Assembly: GCA_008638375.1 (NCBI GenBank)
Contig: CM018031.1
Span: forward strand, 59,193,188-59,257,187
Source of the DNA: Nyssa sinensis
Taxonomy: Eukaryota > Streptophyta > Magnoliopsida > Cornales > Nyssaceae
Direction: 5' to 3'
DNA length: 64,000 nt
Below, in pieces: positions 1-11,218 of the stretch (positions within the stretch are counted from its first letter, which is position 1; the number at the start of each line of letters is the position of its first letter). The notes under the pieces are model-generated. The model searched no databases. It was not told where the DNA came from and saw only the letters and a program-made list of their open reading frames with translations. Both the position numbers and the translations under genes were made by a program.

Positions 1-401
1 GAGTGGATTTCTATTCGAGATCAAGTTGCTTGGTTCTTTAATCTTTATATGGAGCACTCACATGATTATCATGTTAAGAGTTCAAGTTGAGCTCTATAAG
101 TTAACAAGCTTCAAATATGGTTGAGCTTGGCTTGCACATCTCAAAAACGTCCTCTAGGGATCCTTTGATTTAAGCCAATTTTGAGCCAGAACAAGTAGTT
201 TGTTTTATCTTGAACCTGCCTTACCTGACTGTGATATTTAATTTTCAGCCACCATGTTTGTTTCTTAATTTATGAACCACAAAACATGTCTGAAGCCTGG
301 AGGGACTAGTCAAGAAACAGTCTCAATGATTGAGTTGCTAGAAAATGTGAATGATTGCATGTGCCATTTCTGTAATGCATTTTCTGTGGTGAATTTTTCA
401 G

Positions 402-3400
402 CATTGTTTTTTGAAGCAATTTTATGGATCCGTTACCAAAACAGATTACATGACACTGCGAATTGGTTTCATTATGGTAAGTATCTAGTATTAAGGTTTG
501 TGTTCCCCTTTAGATCTATGTTTCACTGTTTTTATTGTCACTACTTATTAGGTGTTTGTGTTAATATTGAACTTATTTTTACTGCAGACACATTGCAGGG
601 CAAACCCAAAGTTTAATTTTCACAAGTACATGATACGTGCCCTGGAAGATGACTTTAAGAAAGTCGTTGGTATAAGGTAAGTGAAGGTGGTGTTACCTGC
701 ATAATTCTAAGGCTTCATATGACTTCTTCTGTGTGCTCACTGGGCATGTTTCCATAAACTTTAAAGCTGAGTTTTTTTCTTTTCTCCCTTTGATTTTACT
801 TGATTCATGTTTAATATCTGATTTTTGTTGGTTGCAGTTGGTATTTGTGGGTATTTGTGGTCATCTTCTTGTTGCTGAATGTTAATGGTATGCTACTTCA
901 TTGAGTTATTTAACTTATGACATCACTTTAGATCCTAATGCCAAATGTTTTCTAGTGGTTTTATTCTTTTCAAGTGGTTTACTCAATTGATTGTGGTTCT
1001 TTACTCCAAAGGGGTTTAGACACTTTCTTTTCCTTGGGTGGAATGTCAAGTTAAAGGGGAAGAAGTTAAGCTTTACAATTCCTAGCCACAAGTTACTGTA
1101 TGCAAGAGTAGGTTTCCTTCCAATCATTTGGATTTGTTGTCACAAATCACATCCTACTTTAACTATCTACCTAGGACAATATTATTCTCTGTCAAATTGT
1201 TATATGGCCGGTTCTTCTCTCACTAATTCAACCATCACCTTTTGGCCTCCCCCTTGTTTTTTGTCCTCGTACTTCCTTTAACTTGAGTTTCATTGCTCAT
1301 TTTTAGAGCATCTCTTGGTCTTTGTTGCAAAATTCAAATGACCAACAATTTCAGGTGACATTCTTGTCTGCGCCCTATTGCCTTCATCTCCAAGTTAGGG
1401 CTGCAAAATTAATTGAATTGCTTGTGGGCAACTCAAGTTTGGTCCAATTCCTGACCATTCGAGCTTGCTTATTGAATCTATCAAGTTGAGCTTGAGGCTT
1501 GAGGCATAGTTTTGAGTTTATTTGTGTGATACTCCTGTCCCACATCGGTTGCGTGGGAGTATCATGATTGGTATATAAGACACTACAAGTCTTACTACTA
1601 ACAACTTGGGCTTAAGCTTTTGAGTCGTAATGTTGTGGGCTCTTCAGGTTGTTGGAATAGTGGGCTTGGGGCGTTACAGTCTGGCCAACCAGCCGAGCTC
1701 GAACAACCTTTGGTTTAGCGTGGATATGCTCATGACTTGTGAGCATAGAAAAGTTTAGACATAAGAGTATGCAATCCTATGTTAGAAACTGTTTAGTTGA
1801 TGCTCACAAAAAGTAAATGATGAAGTAACCCACAATTAGATGACATGCCAATATATTCATCTCTTTTGATTAATGTCAAAACATCAAAATGCCTCAGGCC
1901 TTGGATATCACCTCCTGGTGACGCTATAGCTCCTCTAGTTAAATCCTGCAAAAGCTGCTGCAATCTTTGGTTGATTGTGACAAAACAAACTTTTTCTTAA
2001 AGCATCATGTACTTGACCAACATTTCCTTATAGTTTATATACAATGACCACATTTATCTTTATATTATAATTTAATGCATTCGGTAAGCCAAGCTCAAAC
2101 AAGGTTGAAGAAATGCAAATCAAGTTTGGCTCACAAGATGGATATTAATGAACTGAAATTGAATAGCCGAGTGTTCAGATTGCCTGGGGTTGTTTCCAAC
2201 CTACTCCAAATCTTCAACTTTGCATTTGGCATCATTTAGTATGATCTATATCCATCAAAATGAAATTTTCCTTCAATTTCATTGTCCCCAATAACATTTC
2301 CTTGCTTCATTAATTCAACTGATTTTGTGGATCATGTCCCCTTCGATTCTCCATTGGAAATGGATCAAGATAGTGAGAGTTTTACCTTTGCTGCTTAACC
2401 ATCTCAAAATCCTTTTTCAACTATACGCATTCTGTTGCCTGTGCACATCTTCATTATGTCCTATAGTTTTGTTAATTATTGTTTTAACCAGTATGAATTG
2501 TGGATCACAGGACACTCAAAAAGCACATCTCCATTTCACTTTCACTGCTTAGCTTTATGGTTTATATTCTCTTTGGCTGCTTCCTCTTTATGGGTGATTA
2601 AATGTGACTGCAAATTATGCTTTGCAAAATATCTGTCTCGATGTCATGATTCATTATATTTATGTTGTGACTATCTAGCATTCTGTACAACAAAATTTTA
2701 AATTTTTTCATTTAATTTCATGGGTATATGTCAGTCATACTAAAAACTCTTCCCCATGTTTATCCTGCGTATCCATTTTCTCATTTTTTTCCCCTAATAA
2801 TATCTCCATATTCGTGGTTGATAGAATCAACATAACGAAAATGGTTATTCTTTTAAGTTTCCGTTGTTCATCAATCTGAGTTATATTTATTATCAGATAT
2901 TATACCCACATATTTTTGGTTCTCCTTTCCATAAAACCATTATTTTTGGTGTTTTTTTTTTTGGGGTGAAAAAATCATATATATTTTCAAATTTTGTGGT
3001 GAAAAGCTATTCCCTCACTATGGAGCACTGAAATTTGATTGTTTCAGATGTTTCACTCCTGACATATGTGCCAGTTAATATGGGATTAATTGTGTTTGTT
3101 TCCAACCTAAGTGATATTTATTTTATATATAAAAAAATTTAATTCGCCCCCTCTATAACACTCATGGGAAGTGTGTTAAATATTAATCCTGCACTCTTTA
3201 CTTCTCCCATGCTCAAGCAAGTATCCAAACTCTATTCCTCTATATATCAAAAAAAAGAACTGTAAATGTGGTGGTGTTTATGATATTTATTATCATCTTT
3301 TCCAAGTTGTGACATTTGATCGTTGTTTTTGGTTTTGGCAACTTATATCAAGATCGTTACATAAGAACTTATGTATTTTCATTTTGCAGGATGGCATACG

Positions 3401-6400
3401 TATTTCTGGATAGCTTTCATTCCTTTCGTCGTGAGTTAGTCTCCTAGTATTATCTTAATGTGCATGATCATACATTTCTGCTCATCATGGTTGCCTGCTT
3501 AACATTTCATTTAGCTTCTGAAAAATCATAAATTTATACACGCATTTTTTATAATCATCCAGTTGTTTGATATTTGGGTGAACTTATACAATGTGCCTTT
3601 TTAATTTCAAGTTTCAACACCTTAAGATATGCAGTATGTGTTTTACATTTGCAAAGAGCATGCATTCTACCTCTTTCTTGTAATCTTCCGGTGCTAAGCT
3701 GTTTTGTCATGGGATAATGTGTAACATGCTTGTGGTGCTGTACTCGTTTCATATGATGTGTTGCAGTAAATGTTTGTTTGCACTTCCATCTGTGGATATC
3801 ATCTGTTACGGAGTTGATTTATTGCATCAAGAACTTAGGATCCATCGTTGATTTGAGTTTCCATTATCATGAAGCCTGTTAATCAAGGATTTTAATCAGC
3901 TTTTGCATCAATGTATCAATGTAAAGTCTAAGAACAGCTTAAAACATAAGCATGATAGATAAGAGCATTCAAAGCATAGGCTAATACAGAGTAATGGGAT
4001 GAGGAAATGGTCCATAATCAACATATTAATTCTATCAAAACTAGATCACTATGTTTTTGCCAACAACTAGTGGAAGAACAATTTGTTTTTTCATAATTAA
4101 ATTTAAAAAAGAAAAAAAAAAAACAAATGAAACTTTTTGAGAATGTCAAAATTTTCTATCCATGAATGTTTGATTAGAAAAATTTTCCTATTACCTTTAG
4201 AAACAGCTTCCCTAAGGAGAAAATTAGAAATAACTAGGAATTCAGCACATTTTTCTTTTGTACCAATGTTTCCTTGCTTTTTTAGCTATATATTAGATCT
4301 CAAGCTTGATACAAGCAGTTTCTTCCATCTCTAATATGAAGACATTTGGTTCATTAATCTCTGTACTTGAATTTAGTTCTGTGTTTGGTATTATTTCTCT
4401 TTGGGTGCTAACGAGGAGGTTTCATGGCCTCTTTGAGCACTTGATTAGTCCTGAACATGCAGTCCCCTCACCCCAGATGCATCAGGCAATTACTGGGATA
4501 AAAGAATGATCTAACGTAAGACATCCATTCTTCTCTATGAAGAACCAGAAAGGAAGCATAGATTATTATTGTTTTTCATAATAAATTTTTTGTAGCTTTG
4601 CACTGTTTAAACATGTTAGATTAAAGATATGATATGTTGAAACAGATGAAGATATGATATGTTGAAACAGATGAAGACCGCTGTCGATAGAAAGAAATAG
4701 GACTCATAGTGTTGGATTTATCTTTGTATTTAATCAACTCATTTTTGCATTTATTAGAATAGTGGTTTAATTTACTTGGAGCACCTTCTGTGCCTTGAAG
4801 GCAACTGGGGAATAAACTAATGGGCTGGTAACGACACTATTTACCTCAAGGAGGACATTTACTTGGGATATGAAAGTTTCCTGCAATTAAAAATGAACCC
4901 CTCTGAAAGTAGATTAACGTGCTGAAGGAAGGATCTAAAGAAGAATTTAACCTTAGGCCTTAACTTCTAATCATTACTTTTTATTTATCTCCTAAAATGG
5001 AAACTTTTTATATTTTACTTTTCTTGAAGCAAAATCGTTACAATGCACTTCAGAATTACTTTCAGATGTTCACAAGCATTGTCTTGTGACTCATCTCAGC
5101 CTCTTCGGTTAATAATCAGTCTTATGGCTAGAAGATTCTGACTTCTGACGTGGAAAGCCATAAAAGGGCTAATGAATATCCATTTATGAAAGTGTTATTT
5201 ATGCATGGGGTTGATTCCAAGTGCATGTGTTATAATATGTTTGTGATCTCTCATTTAAAGAAAATCCATGTGCAAATTCTGTAATTTGCATTCTTTGCAA
5301 TTCATTAAGGATGCATGTGTAAACATACATTTATACAGTGGCGGATGTAGGGGGACCCCCCCCCCCCCCCCCCAAACAGCCACCCCATGACACTTTTTGG
5401 ATTCAGCATTGCATGTCTATCGGCACGGACACCTCAGTTCAATGTGTCAGAGAGCCTTGTGCAATACAAAACTTATTACATTTATATGAGTGATTGTTTT
5501 ATCCATTGTATTCTTATGCTTTACTTATTTAATTTTCAGCTTCTACTTGCTGTGGGAACTAAGCTGGAGCATGTAATATCCCAATTGGCTCATGAGGTTG
5601 CTGAGAAACATGTTGCAATAGAAGGCGACTTGGTAGTTCAACCTTCAGATGATCACTTTTGGTTCCATCGACCCCGCATTGTCCTTTTCTTAATACATTT
5701 TATACTCTTCCAAAATGCTTTTGAGATAGCATTTTTCTTCTGGATATGGGTAAGCTGATTTGTAGAGGCTTGTTGTCATGGTGTCATCTAATAGAAAACT
5801 AGTTGTGGACGGACATTGACCTTGTATGCCTCAATCACTTACAGGTTCAATACGGATTTGACTCCTGCATAATGGGACAGGTCCGTTACATTGTCCCAAG
5901 GCTAATTATAGGGTAAGAACCATTGCTCTTTTTTCTCCTCGGATGTTTTTTTTCTCTTCTTTTCTTCCCTGATTTTGTCTTTCCCAATTCTTTCAGTATA
6001 TGTTATATTGGGATTGTGATGTGATCTGTTACAAGTATAATAAATTTTTTTATTTTTGCCTCTTAGGGTAATCATTCAGGTACTCTGCAGTTATAGCACC
6101 CTACCACTGTATGCCATTGTGACACAGGTGAGGTCATGTGTAGTTTTAACATAAATTTGAACTAGTCTTTGACCGAAGAATATTACCACTAATTATTTTA
6201 TTTTATTTTAATTTTATTTTTTGGGGACAATGAAATGAAGATGGGAACTTTTTTCAAAAAAGCAATATTTGATGAGCATGTGCAAGTGGGTCTTATTGGA
6301 TGGGCTCAGAAGGCCAGGATGAAGAAGGGGTTGAAGGGGGCAACCAATGGCTCTGGTCAAGGGAGTTCAACTGATGGTTCTACTGTGAGAGTGGGAGTGG

Positions 6401-6474
6401 GACTTCAGATGGCCAAAGTTGTGCGCAAGGAAGCTGCACCAGAGGAGACTCAGCCCACAACTGCTTCTCAATGA
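402..6474 (+). CDS. MLO: MLO1-like seven-transmembrane protein, 3' eight exons (5' part outside window)
   Basis: Exons by splice sites and unbroken frame: 402-476, 588-676, 838-887, 3390-3430, 5540-5749, 5845-5912, 6067-6127, 6241-6474 (stop TGA). They give 275 residues of the C-terminal half. The stretch includes [20 protein letters not shown], then [40 protein letters not shown], the [17 protein letters not shown] loop, and a last membrane segment ending [13 protein letters not shown]. These are hallmark blocks of plant MLO proteins, plasma-membrane proteins that modulate defence and cell-surface signalling. After the last membrane helix, [18 protein letters not shown] is the expected calmodulin-binding amphipathic helix with its conserved Trp. 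The tail after it is short (about 45 residues) and Gly/Ser/Thr-rich, most like the MLO1/13/15 group. Introns 3 (2.5 kb) and 4 (2.1 kb) are long; intron 3 holds a solo TRIM LTR. No frameshift or stop was seen. Upstream exons must lie before base 1; bases 1-401 read as intron. Confidence 0.95.
1525..1678 (+). mobile_element. Solo LTR of a TRIM family (154 bp) in MLO intron 3
   Basis: It starts TGTGATACTCC and ends GGGGCGTTACA, and is the same length and sequence type as the 154-bp LTR at 27573-27726. No internal region, primer-binding site or second LTR follows, so it is a solo LTR. The flanking 5-mers (ATTTG and GTCTG) do not match, so no target duplication is visible; this suggests age or an ectopic exchange. 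It carries a perfect snRNA-type USE and a TATA box. Confidence 0.85.
1537..1579 (+). promoter_or_regulatory. USE + TATA promoter module in the solo TRIM LTR
   Basis: GTCCCACATCG at 1537-1547 matches the plant snRNA upstream sequence element RTCCCACATCG exactly. It is followed after 24 bp by TATATAAG at 1572-1579. In plant snRNA genes this short spacing is the Pol III arrangement (about 24 bp), against about 34 bp for Pol II. A T4 run follows at 1618-1621. Whether it is used is unknown. Confidence 0.6.
4624..4673 (+). repeat. 25-bp tandem duplication, two copies
   Basis: Two identical adjacent copies of AAGATATGATATGTTGAAAC plus five further bases, at 4624-4648 and 4649-4673, in MLO intron 4. 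Confidence 0.9.
5356..5373 (+). repeat. Homopolymer C run (about 18 bp)
   Basis: An uninterrupted C tract directly after GGATGTAGGGGGA, about 165 bp upstream of MLO exon 5. The exact length is unreliable in most sequencing data. Confidence 0.8.
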
Positions 6475-7728
6475 GCAGTACTGTGTATTTCATGATATGA
6501 TTATAATGTATAATAGCCATATGAGGAATATTTTAACATGTGCTTGTGAATGTTTTGTGAATTTAAAAGCCAAGATATATAATTATTAGCCAGTTTTGAA
6601 TATTATTCTTCCTTGTGATATTCACCTGTAAAAACCGATATTTATTATGATTTACTGAATATATATATATATATCTATATATAGCTTTGTTTACTCGGTA
6701 TATGACTCGTGTTGCAACTGTTTTATCATGGAGCTGTGCCCATCCGTCATTTCCCTCCTGCCTGGAAAATGTAGAAGGGATGATAAAAGTGTTGGCATAG
6801 TATCTAAAGAGACAATTTTATATAAAAAATATATAAAGTCTTTCACCTCAATAACTTCATATGGGAAGGAAATGAAAAGGAATGATGTGGTAGTCATTGT
6901 TTCTTCATTAAATATGAAACTTGAGTGGCCTCTGACAAGACCCTGAATGGTAAAAATGGAGTGTTGAGGTTGACAGATCTTTCATACATTCTTCTGATAG
7001 CTTTTATAATAAAGTTGAAGGCCCTTTCCATTATCCGTACTTAAAAATTTCACATCAATCTTTACCATTATCAACCATCTAAATTTCTATTCTTTTCATT
7101 TTTATTTGTCTGAATCTAATCATTCTTTTTCCTATTCAATCCTAAACCTATCCATAAAGTTTGAATTGAAACTTGTAAACCCTAGATATCTGACATAGTT
7201 ATCACTAGTGGCCCATCATAATGATGAAACCGACAGTGAAACCCATCCCCATCTGGGCCTGGGGCTTCTTGGGTTTCATGCTCCTGATGGTCTCATAAGA
7301 CTTCTTTCCAGGTAGTCCTGTCAGATAAAATTTGGGCCTTCTGTTGTGTAATAAAATTGGGGAAATGTATGTCCATTGGACTCATTTGCGCTGATAAAAC
7401 CATGGAAATGATCAGTGACATGCTGGGTTAAAATGGCCTTATCAGTGTACCAGTTCCCTTCTTCAATTCTTATGCCTTCCTCTTGCAAATGATGGAAGTG
7501 TGGGAGAATTTAGTAATTTTATTTCCATAATTAACTCTTAGTTTTTGTAACTAGAAAGTCACGAGTTTGAATAGTGAAAACCATTCTTCTGTTCGCGAGA
7601 ATAAAGTTACATATATCTAATAAGCCGGTGACAAATAATGAATATATATATATATATATTTTGTTTGCATAAGTTGTTCATATGTTTCAATCCAATAGAA
7701 GTTTTAAACAACTTCAAAAATTTCATTA
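6475..7728. other. MLO 3' flank / intergenic, no gene seen
   Basis: AT-rich sequence with short TA tracts near 6660-6680 and 7643-7660. It contains the presumed MLO 3' UTR. No exon, RNA gene or clear terminal inverted repeat was recognised. It ends at the TTA target site of the first Harbinger element. Confidence 0.6.
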
Positions 7729-8249
7729 GATCAACTCCAAGGGGGAGTGGCATCAAGGGTGGCAACCTCATAACTGCTTATAACTACCAAAATGCCACCC
7801 CAAATTTAAAATTTTTCACACCAACGAGGGTGGCATCAAGGATTGGAAAATGGCAGGAATGGTCTTGAAATAACAATTTTTCAAACTCTGGAGAGAGAAA
7901 GAGAGAGGTTGCAAAGAGCCATTCTGGCTTTTCAGATTCTACTGTTCCACTCTCAACGGCACTATTCAACCAAACAATTCTATAAATACAGAGATTTTGA
8001 AAGAGAAAACTTACCAAAGGCCGGAAAAGCTTGCTGTGAAAATCGTTGTAAGTTTCTGCTCCCTGCTCATGATTTTTCTTCAAACCTTGTGGTTGGTGAT
8101 GGCAGATCTGGAGAAGGAGGCACAGAGAGAGGGAAAGGGGAAGGAGGCGCAGAAGGGGAAGGGGAAGGAGGAAGAGGCGCAGGCGTCGAGGGGAAGGGGA
8201 AGAAATCCAGAGGCGCGGGGGGGGGGGAAAGAAATCCAGGGAGACTCTC

Positions 8250-9656
8250 TGTAACGGCCCGCATCCACTCGGCACAATATTGTCCGCTTTGGGCCTCGGC
8301 CCGCACGGCTTTAAAACGCGTTGTACCAAGGAGATGTGCAACCATCCATATAAGTCCTTCACCTTTCCCTTCCCCAGGCGATGTGGGATCCATTACTCTC
8401 TCCCCTCAAGGGCGTGCAGCCATCCACTCCCACTCAGGAGAGCCCGCGTCCCCGCGACGCACCTCTGGCTGGGGTCCAGCTCTGATACCATCTGTAACGG
8501 CCCGCATCCACTCGGCACAATATTGTCCGCTTTGGGCGTCGGCCCGCACGGCTTTAAAACGAGTTGTACCAAGGAGATGTGCAACCATCCATATAAGTCC
8601 TTCACCTTTCCCTTCCCCAGGCGATGTGGGATCCATTACTCTCTCCCCTCAAGGGCGTGCAGCCATCCACTCCCACTCAGGAGAGCCCGCGTCCCCGCGG
8701 CGCACCTCTGGCTGGGGTCCAGCTCTGATACCATCTGTAATGATTGAGCAAAACTATCAGAGCTGGACCCCAGCCAGAGGTGCGCCGCGGGGACGCGGGC
8801 TCTCCTGAGTGGGAGTGGATGGCTGCACGCCCTTGAGGGGAGAGAGTAATGGATCCCACATCGCCTGGGGAAGGGAAAGGTGAAGGACTTATATGGATGG
8901 TTGCACATCTCCTTGGTACAACGCGTTTTAAAGCCGTGCGGGCCGAGGCCCAAAGCGGACAATATTGTGCCGAGTGGATGCGGGCCGTTACAGATGGTAT
9001 CAGAGCTGGACCCCAGCCAGAGGTGCGCCGCGGGGACGCGGGCTCTCCTGAGTGGGAGTGGATGGCTGCACGCCCTTGAGGGGAGAGAGTAATGGATCCC
9101 ACATCGCCTGGGGAAGGGAAAGGTGAAGGACTTATATGGATGGTTGCACATCTCCTTGGTACAACGCGTTTTAAAGCCGTGCGGGCCGAGGCCCAAAGCG
9201 GACAATATTGTGCCGAGTGGATGCGGGCCGTTACAGATGATGGCTGCACGCCCTTGAGGGGAGAGAGTAATGGATCCCACATCGCTTGGGGAAGGGAAAG
9301 GTGAAGGACTTATATGGATGGTTGCACATCTCCTTGGTACAACGCGTTTTAAAGCCGTGCGGGCCGAGGCCCAAAGCGGACAATATTGTGCCGAGTGGAT
9401 GCAGGCCGTTACAGATGGTATCAGAGCTGGACCCCAGCCAGAGGTGCGCCGCGGGGACGCGGGCTCTCCTTAGTGGGAGTGGATGGCTGCACGCCCTTGA
9501 GGGGAGAGAGTAATGGATCCCACATCGCCTGGGGAAGGGAAAGGTGAAGGACTTATATGGATGGTTGCACATCTCCTTGGTACAACGCGTTTTAAAGCCA
9601 TGCGGGCCGAGGCCCAAAGCGGACAATATTGTGCCTAGTGGATGCGGGCCGTTACA
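8250..9656. mobile_element. Head-to-head concatemer of a minimal TRIM/SMART LTR retroelement
   Basis: Six 143-bp LTRs: reverse at 8250-8392 and 8493-8635; forward at 8850-8992, 9093-9235, 9271-9413 and 9514-9656. A forward LTR starts TGGATCCCACATCGCC and ends GGGCCGTTACA. LTRs alternate with a 100-bp internal segment that begins GATGGTATCAGAGC, the initiator-Met-tRNA primer-binding site. It ends in a polypurine tract (GAGGGGAGAGAG). One internal segment is 5'-truncated at the inversion (8755-8849) and one is cut to 35 bp (9236-9270). There is no coding capacity. Each LTR differs from the majority sequence by two bases at most; those at 8250, 8850 and 9093 appear identical. The outer ends are inverted (TGTAACGG and CCGTTACA), and CTCTC is duplicated outside the whole block (8245-8249 and 9657-9661). 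Confidence 0.93.
8853..8896 (+). promoter_or_regulatory. USE + TATA promoter module in the 143-bp SMART LTR
   Basis: ATCCCACATCG (8853-8863) is a perfect plant snRNA USE. TATATGG at 8890-8896 follows after 26 bp. The same module recurs at the equivalent place in the other LTRs of the array; the copy starting at 9271 keeps the USE. A T4 run (8926-8929) follows 36 bp after the TATA start. Confidence 0.55.
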
Positions 9657-11218
9657 CTCTCTTTGTGCCTCCTTTGCCTATATGTATATAATTGATTTTA
9701 ATTTAAAATAAATGTTTTTATTTTAGTTAATTGTTAGAATTTAAATTTAAATTTTAAATTAAATTAATTTTTGTAATTTAAATTGAGTGTTTTAATTTTA
9801 GTTTATTTATTTATTTATATATTTTTGTTAATTTAGGATTAATTTATTTATTTAGCTAATTTTTATAATTGAAGAAGTTTTTTCTATTTTAGTTAATTGT
9901 TATTTAGAATTTAAATTTATTTTTTAATTAAATTAATTTTTGTAATTTAAATTGAATGTTTTAATTTTAGTTTATTTATTTTTGTTAATTTAGGGTGAAT
10001 TTATTTATTTAGCTAATTTTTTAATTTATAATTTTTTTTAATTAAGGGTGATTTTATTTATTTTTTAATTGATTATTTTATGCTCATTCTTTCAATTGAT
10101 TATAATTTTTTTTTTTTGTAGATGGATTTGCAATTTGACAGTTCTTTCACTGATTTGCTTATGAACAACACAGATTTGAAATTTGAAACTTTTATTATAA
10201 AAATATATCCGTTAAATTGCGATCGTTATGAAAACTATACCCGTTAAGTTTAATTATATTTTTTAATAAAAAATATTAAAATATTAAAATGGCACCCTAT
10301 TTTGGCACCTACCATTGGAGCAGATTTATAATTCAGGGATGCTAAAACACTGTTCAAGATTGCAAATGGGTGATTTGGCACCCCAAAATGGCAACTCTCT
10401 TTGAAGTTGCTTTTAGTAGTTTAAGCTAATTGGACTCTAAGAGCAACTCCAACGAGGAGTTGCATCAGGGGTGGCAAACGGGTAACCACCTGTAACTGCC
10501 AAAATGTCACCCCAAATTCTACTGTTTTGGACTTCAACGGAGGTGGCATCAAGGATTGGAAAATGGCAGCAATGGTCTTGCGGTGCCAATTTTCCAAACC
10601 CTGGAGAGAGAAAGGGAGGGGTTGCAAAGAGCCGTTCTACCATTTTCAGATCATACTGTTCACTGAACGGCTCTTTGCAACGGCTATATTCAATCCAAAA
10701 AATTTTATATATACAGAGAGATTTACAAAAAGATTTACAGAGATTTTGAAAGAAAAAACTTACCAAGAGAGATTTACAGAGAGATTTTCAGAGATTTGCC
10801 GTGAAAATCGTAAGTTCCTTAGCTCCGTGCTCTTAATTTTTTTTCAAATCTTGTGATTGTGATGGCAGATCTGAAGAATTTATTTACAGAGGGAGGGAAA
10901 GGGAAAGGAGGCGCAGAGACGAAGGGGAAGGAGGAGGAGGCGCAGAGGGGAAGGGGGAAGAACGGCACTGAGAGACAGAGAAGCCGTTCTCTGTTTTGTT
11001 TCCTTCATCCTTCTTAGTTCATATATATATATATAATATGAACTCTATTTCCTTCATATATATATATAATTTATTTATATTTATATTTATATGTTTTACA
11101 TTAGTTTCATATTTTAGATTTAAATTAAATTTTTAAATTGAATTAATTTTTGTAATTTAATAAATTAAATGTTTTAATTTTAGCTTATTTATTTATGTAT
11201 ATATTTTTGTTAATTTAG

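Larger units (their letters stand above)
7729..10412 (+). mobile_element. Non-autonomous PIF/Harbinger deletion derivative, interrupted by a TRIM concatemer
   Basis: The left end GATCAACTCCAA (7729) and right end TTTGAAGTTGCTT (to 10412) are imperfect inverted repeats matching the end GAGCAACTCCAA of the neighbouring element. TTA is duplicated outside both (7726-7728 and 10413-10415), the 3-bp target typical of PIF/Harbinger. The 5' part (GA-rich tract, AT-rich repeats) parallels the neighbour. At 10121-10170 the first codons of the same ORF1 appear (DLQFDSSFTDLLMNNTD), then jump straight into the 3' terminal region. All of the transposase and most of ORF1 are therefore missing. Without the 1.4-kb TRIM block it is about 1.27 kb. 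It could only move with help from a full element such as the one at 10441. Confidence 0.85.

Noticed and set aside
272..616. 114-codon frame at the window start as an MLO exon
   Set aside because: The true MLO frame is different ([13 protein letters not shown] from 402) and the open frame runs through an intron.
1537..1700. An snRNA gene downstream of the USE/TATA
   Set aside because: The bases after the TATA match the LTR body of other copies and show no U1-U6 or U3 sequence.
7843..9626. Long open frames across the SMART array (Pro/Ser/Arg-rich, repeated blocks)
   Set aside because: They are translations of GC-rich LTR and internal repeats, occur in mirror image on both strands, and have no start context or conserved domain.
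8250..9656. Large TIR (DNA) transposon, judged by its inverted ends and target duplication
   Set aside because: Each unit has an initiator-Met primer-binding site and a polypurine tract between direct LTRs, so it is an LTR retroelement multimer.
8250..9656. Cassandra-type TRIM with a 5S rRNA promoter
   Set aside because: No 5S-like A box, IE or C box was found in the LTRs; the promoter-like motif is instead a USE plus TATA.
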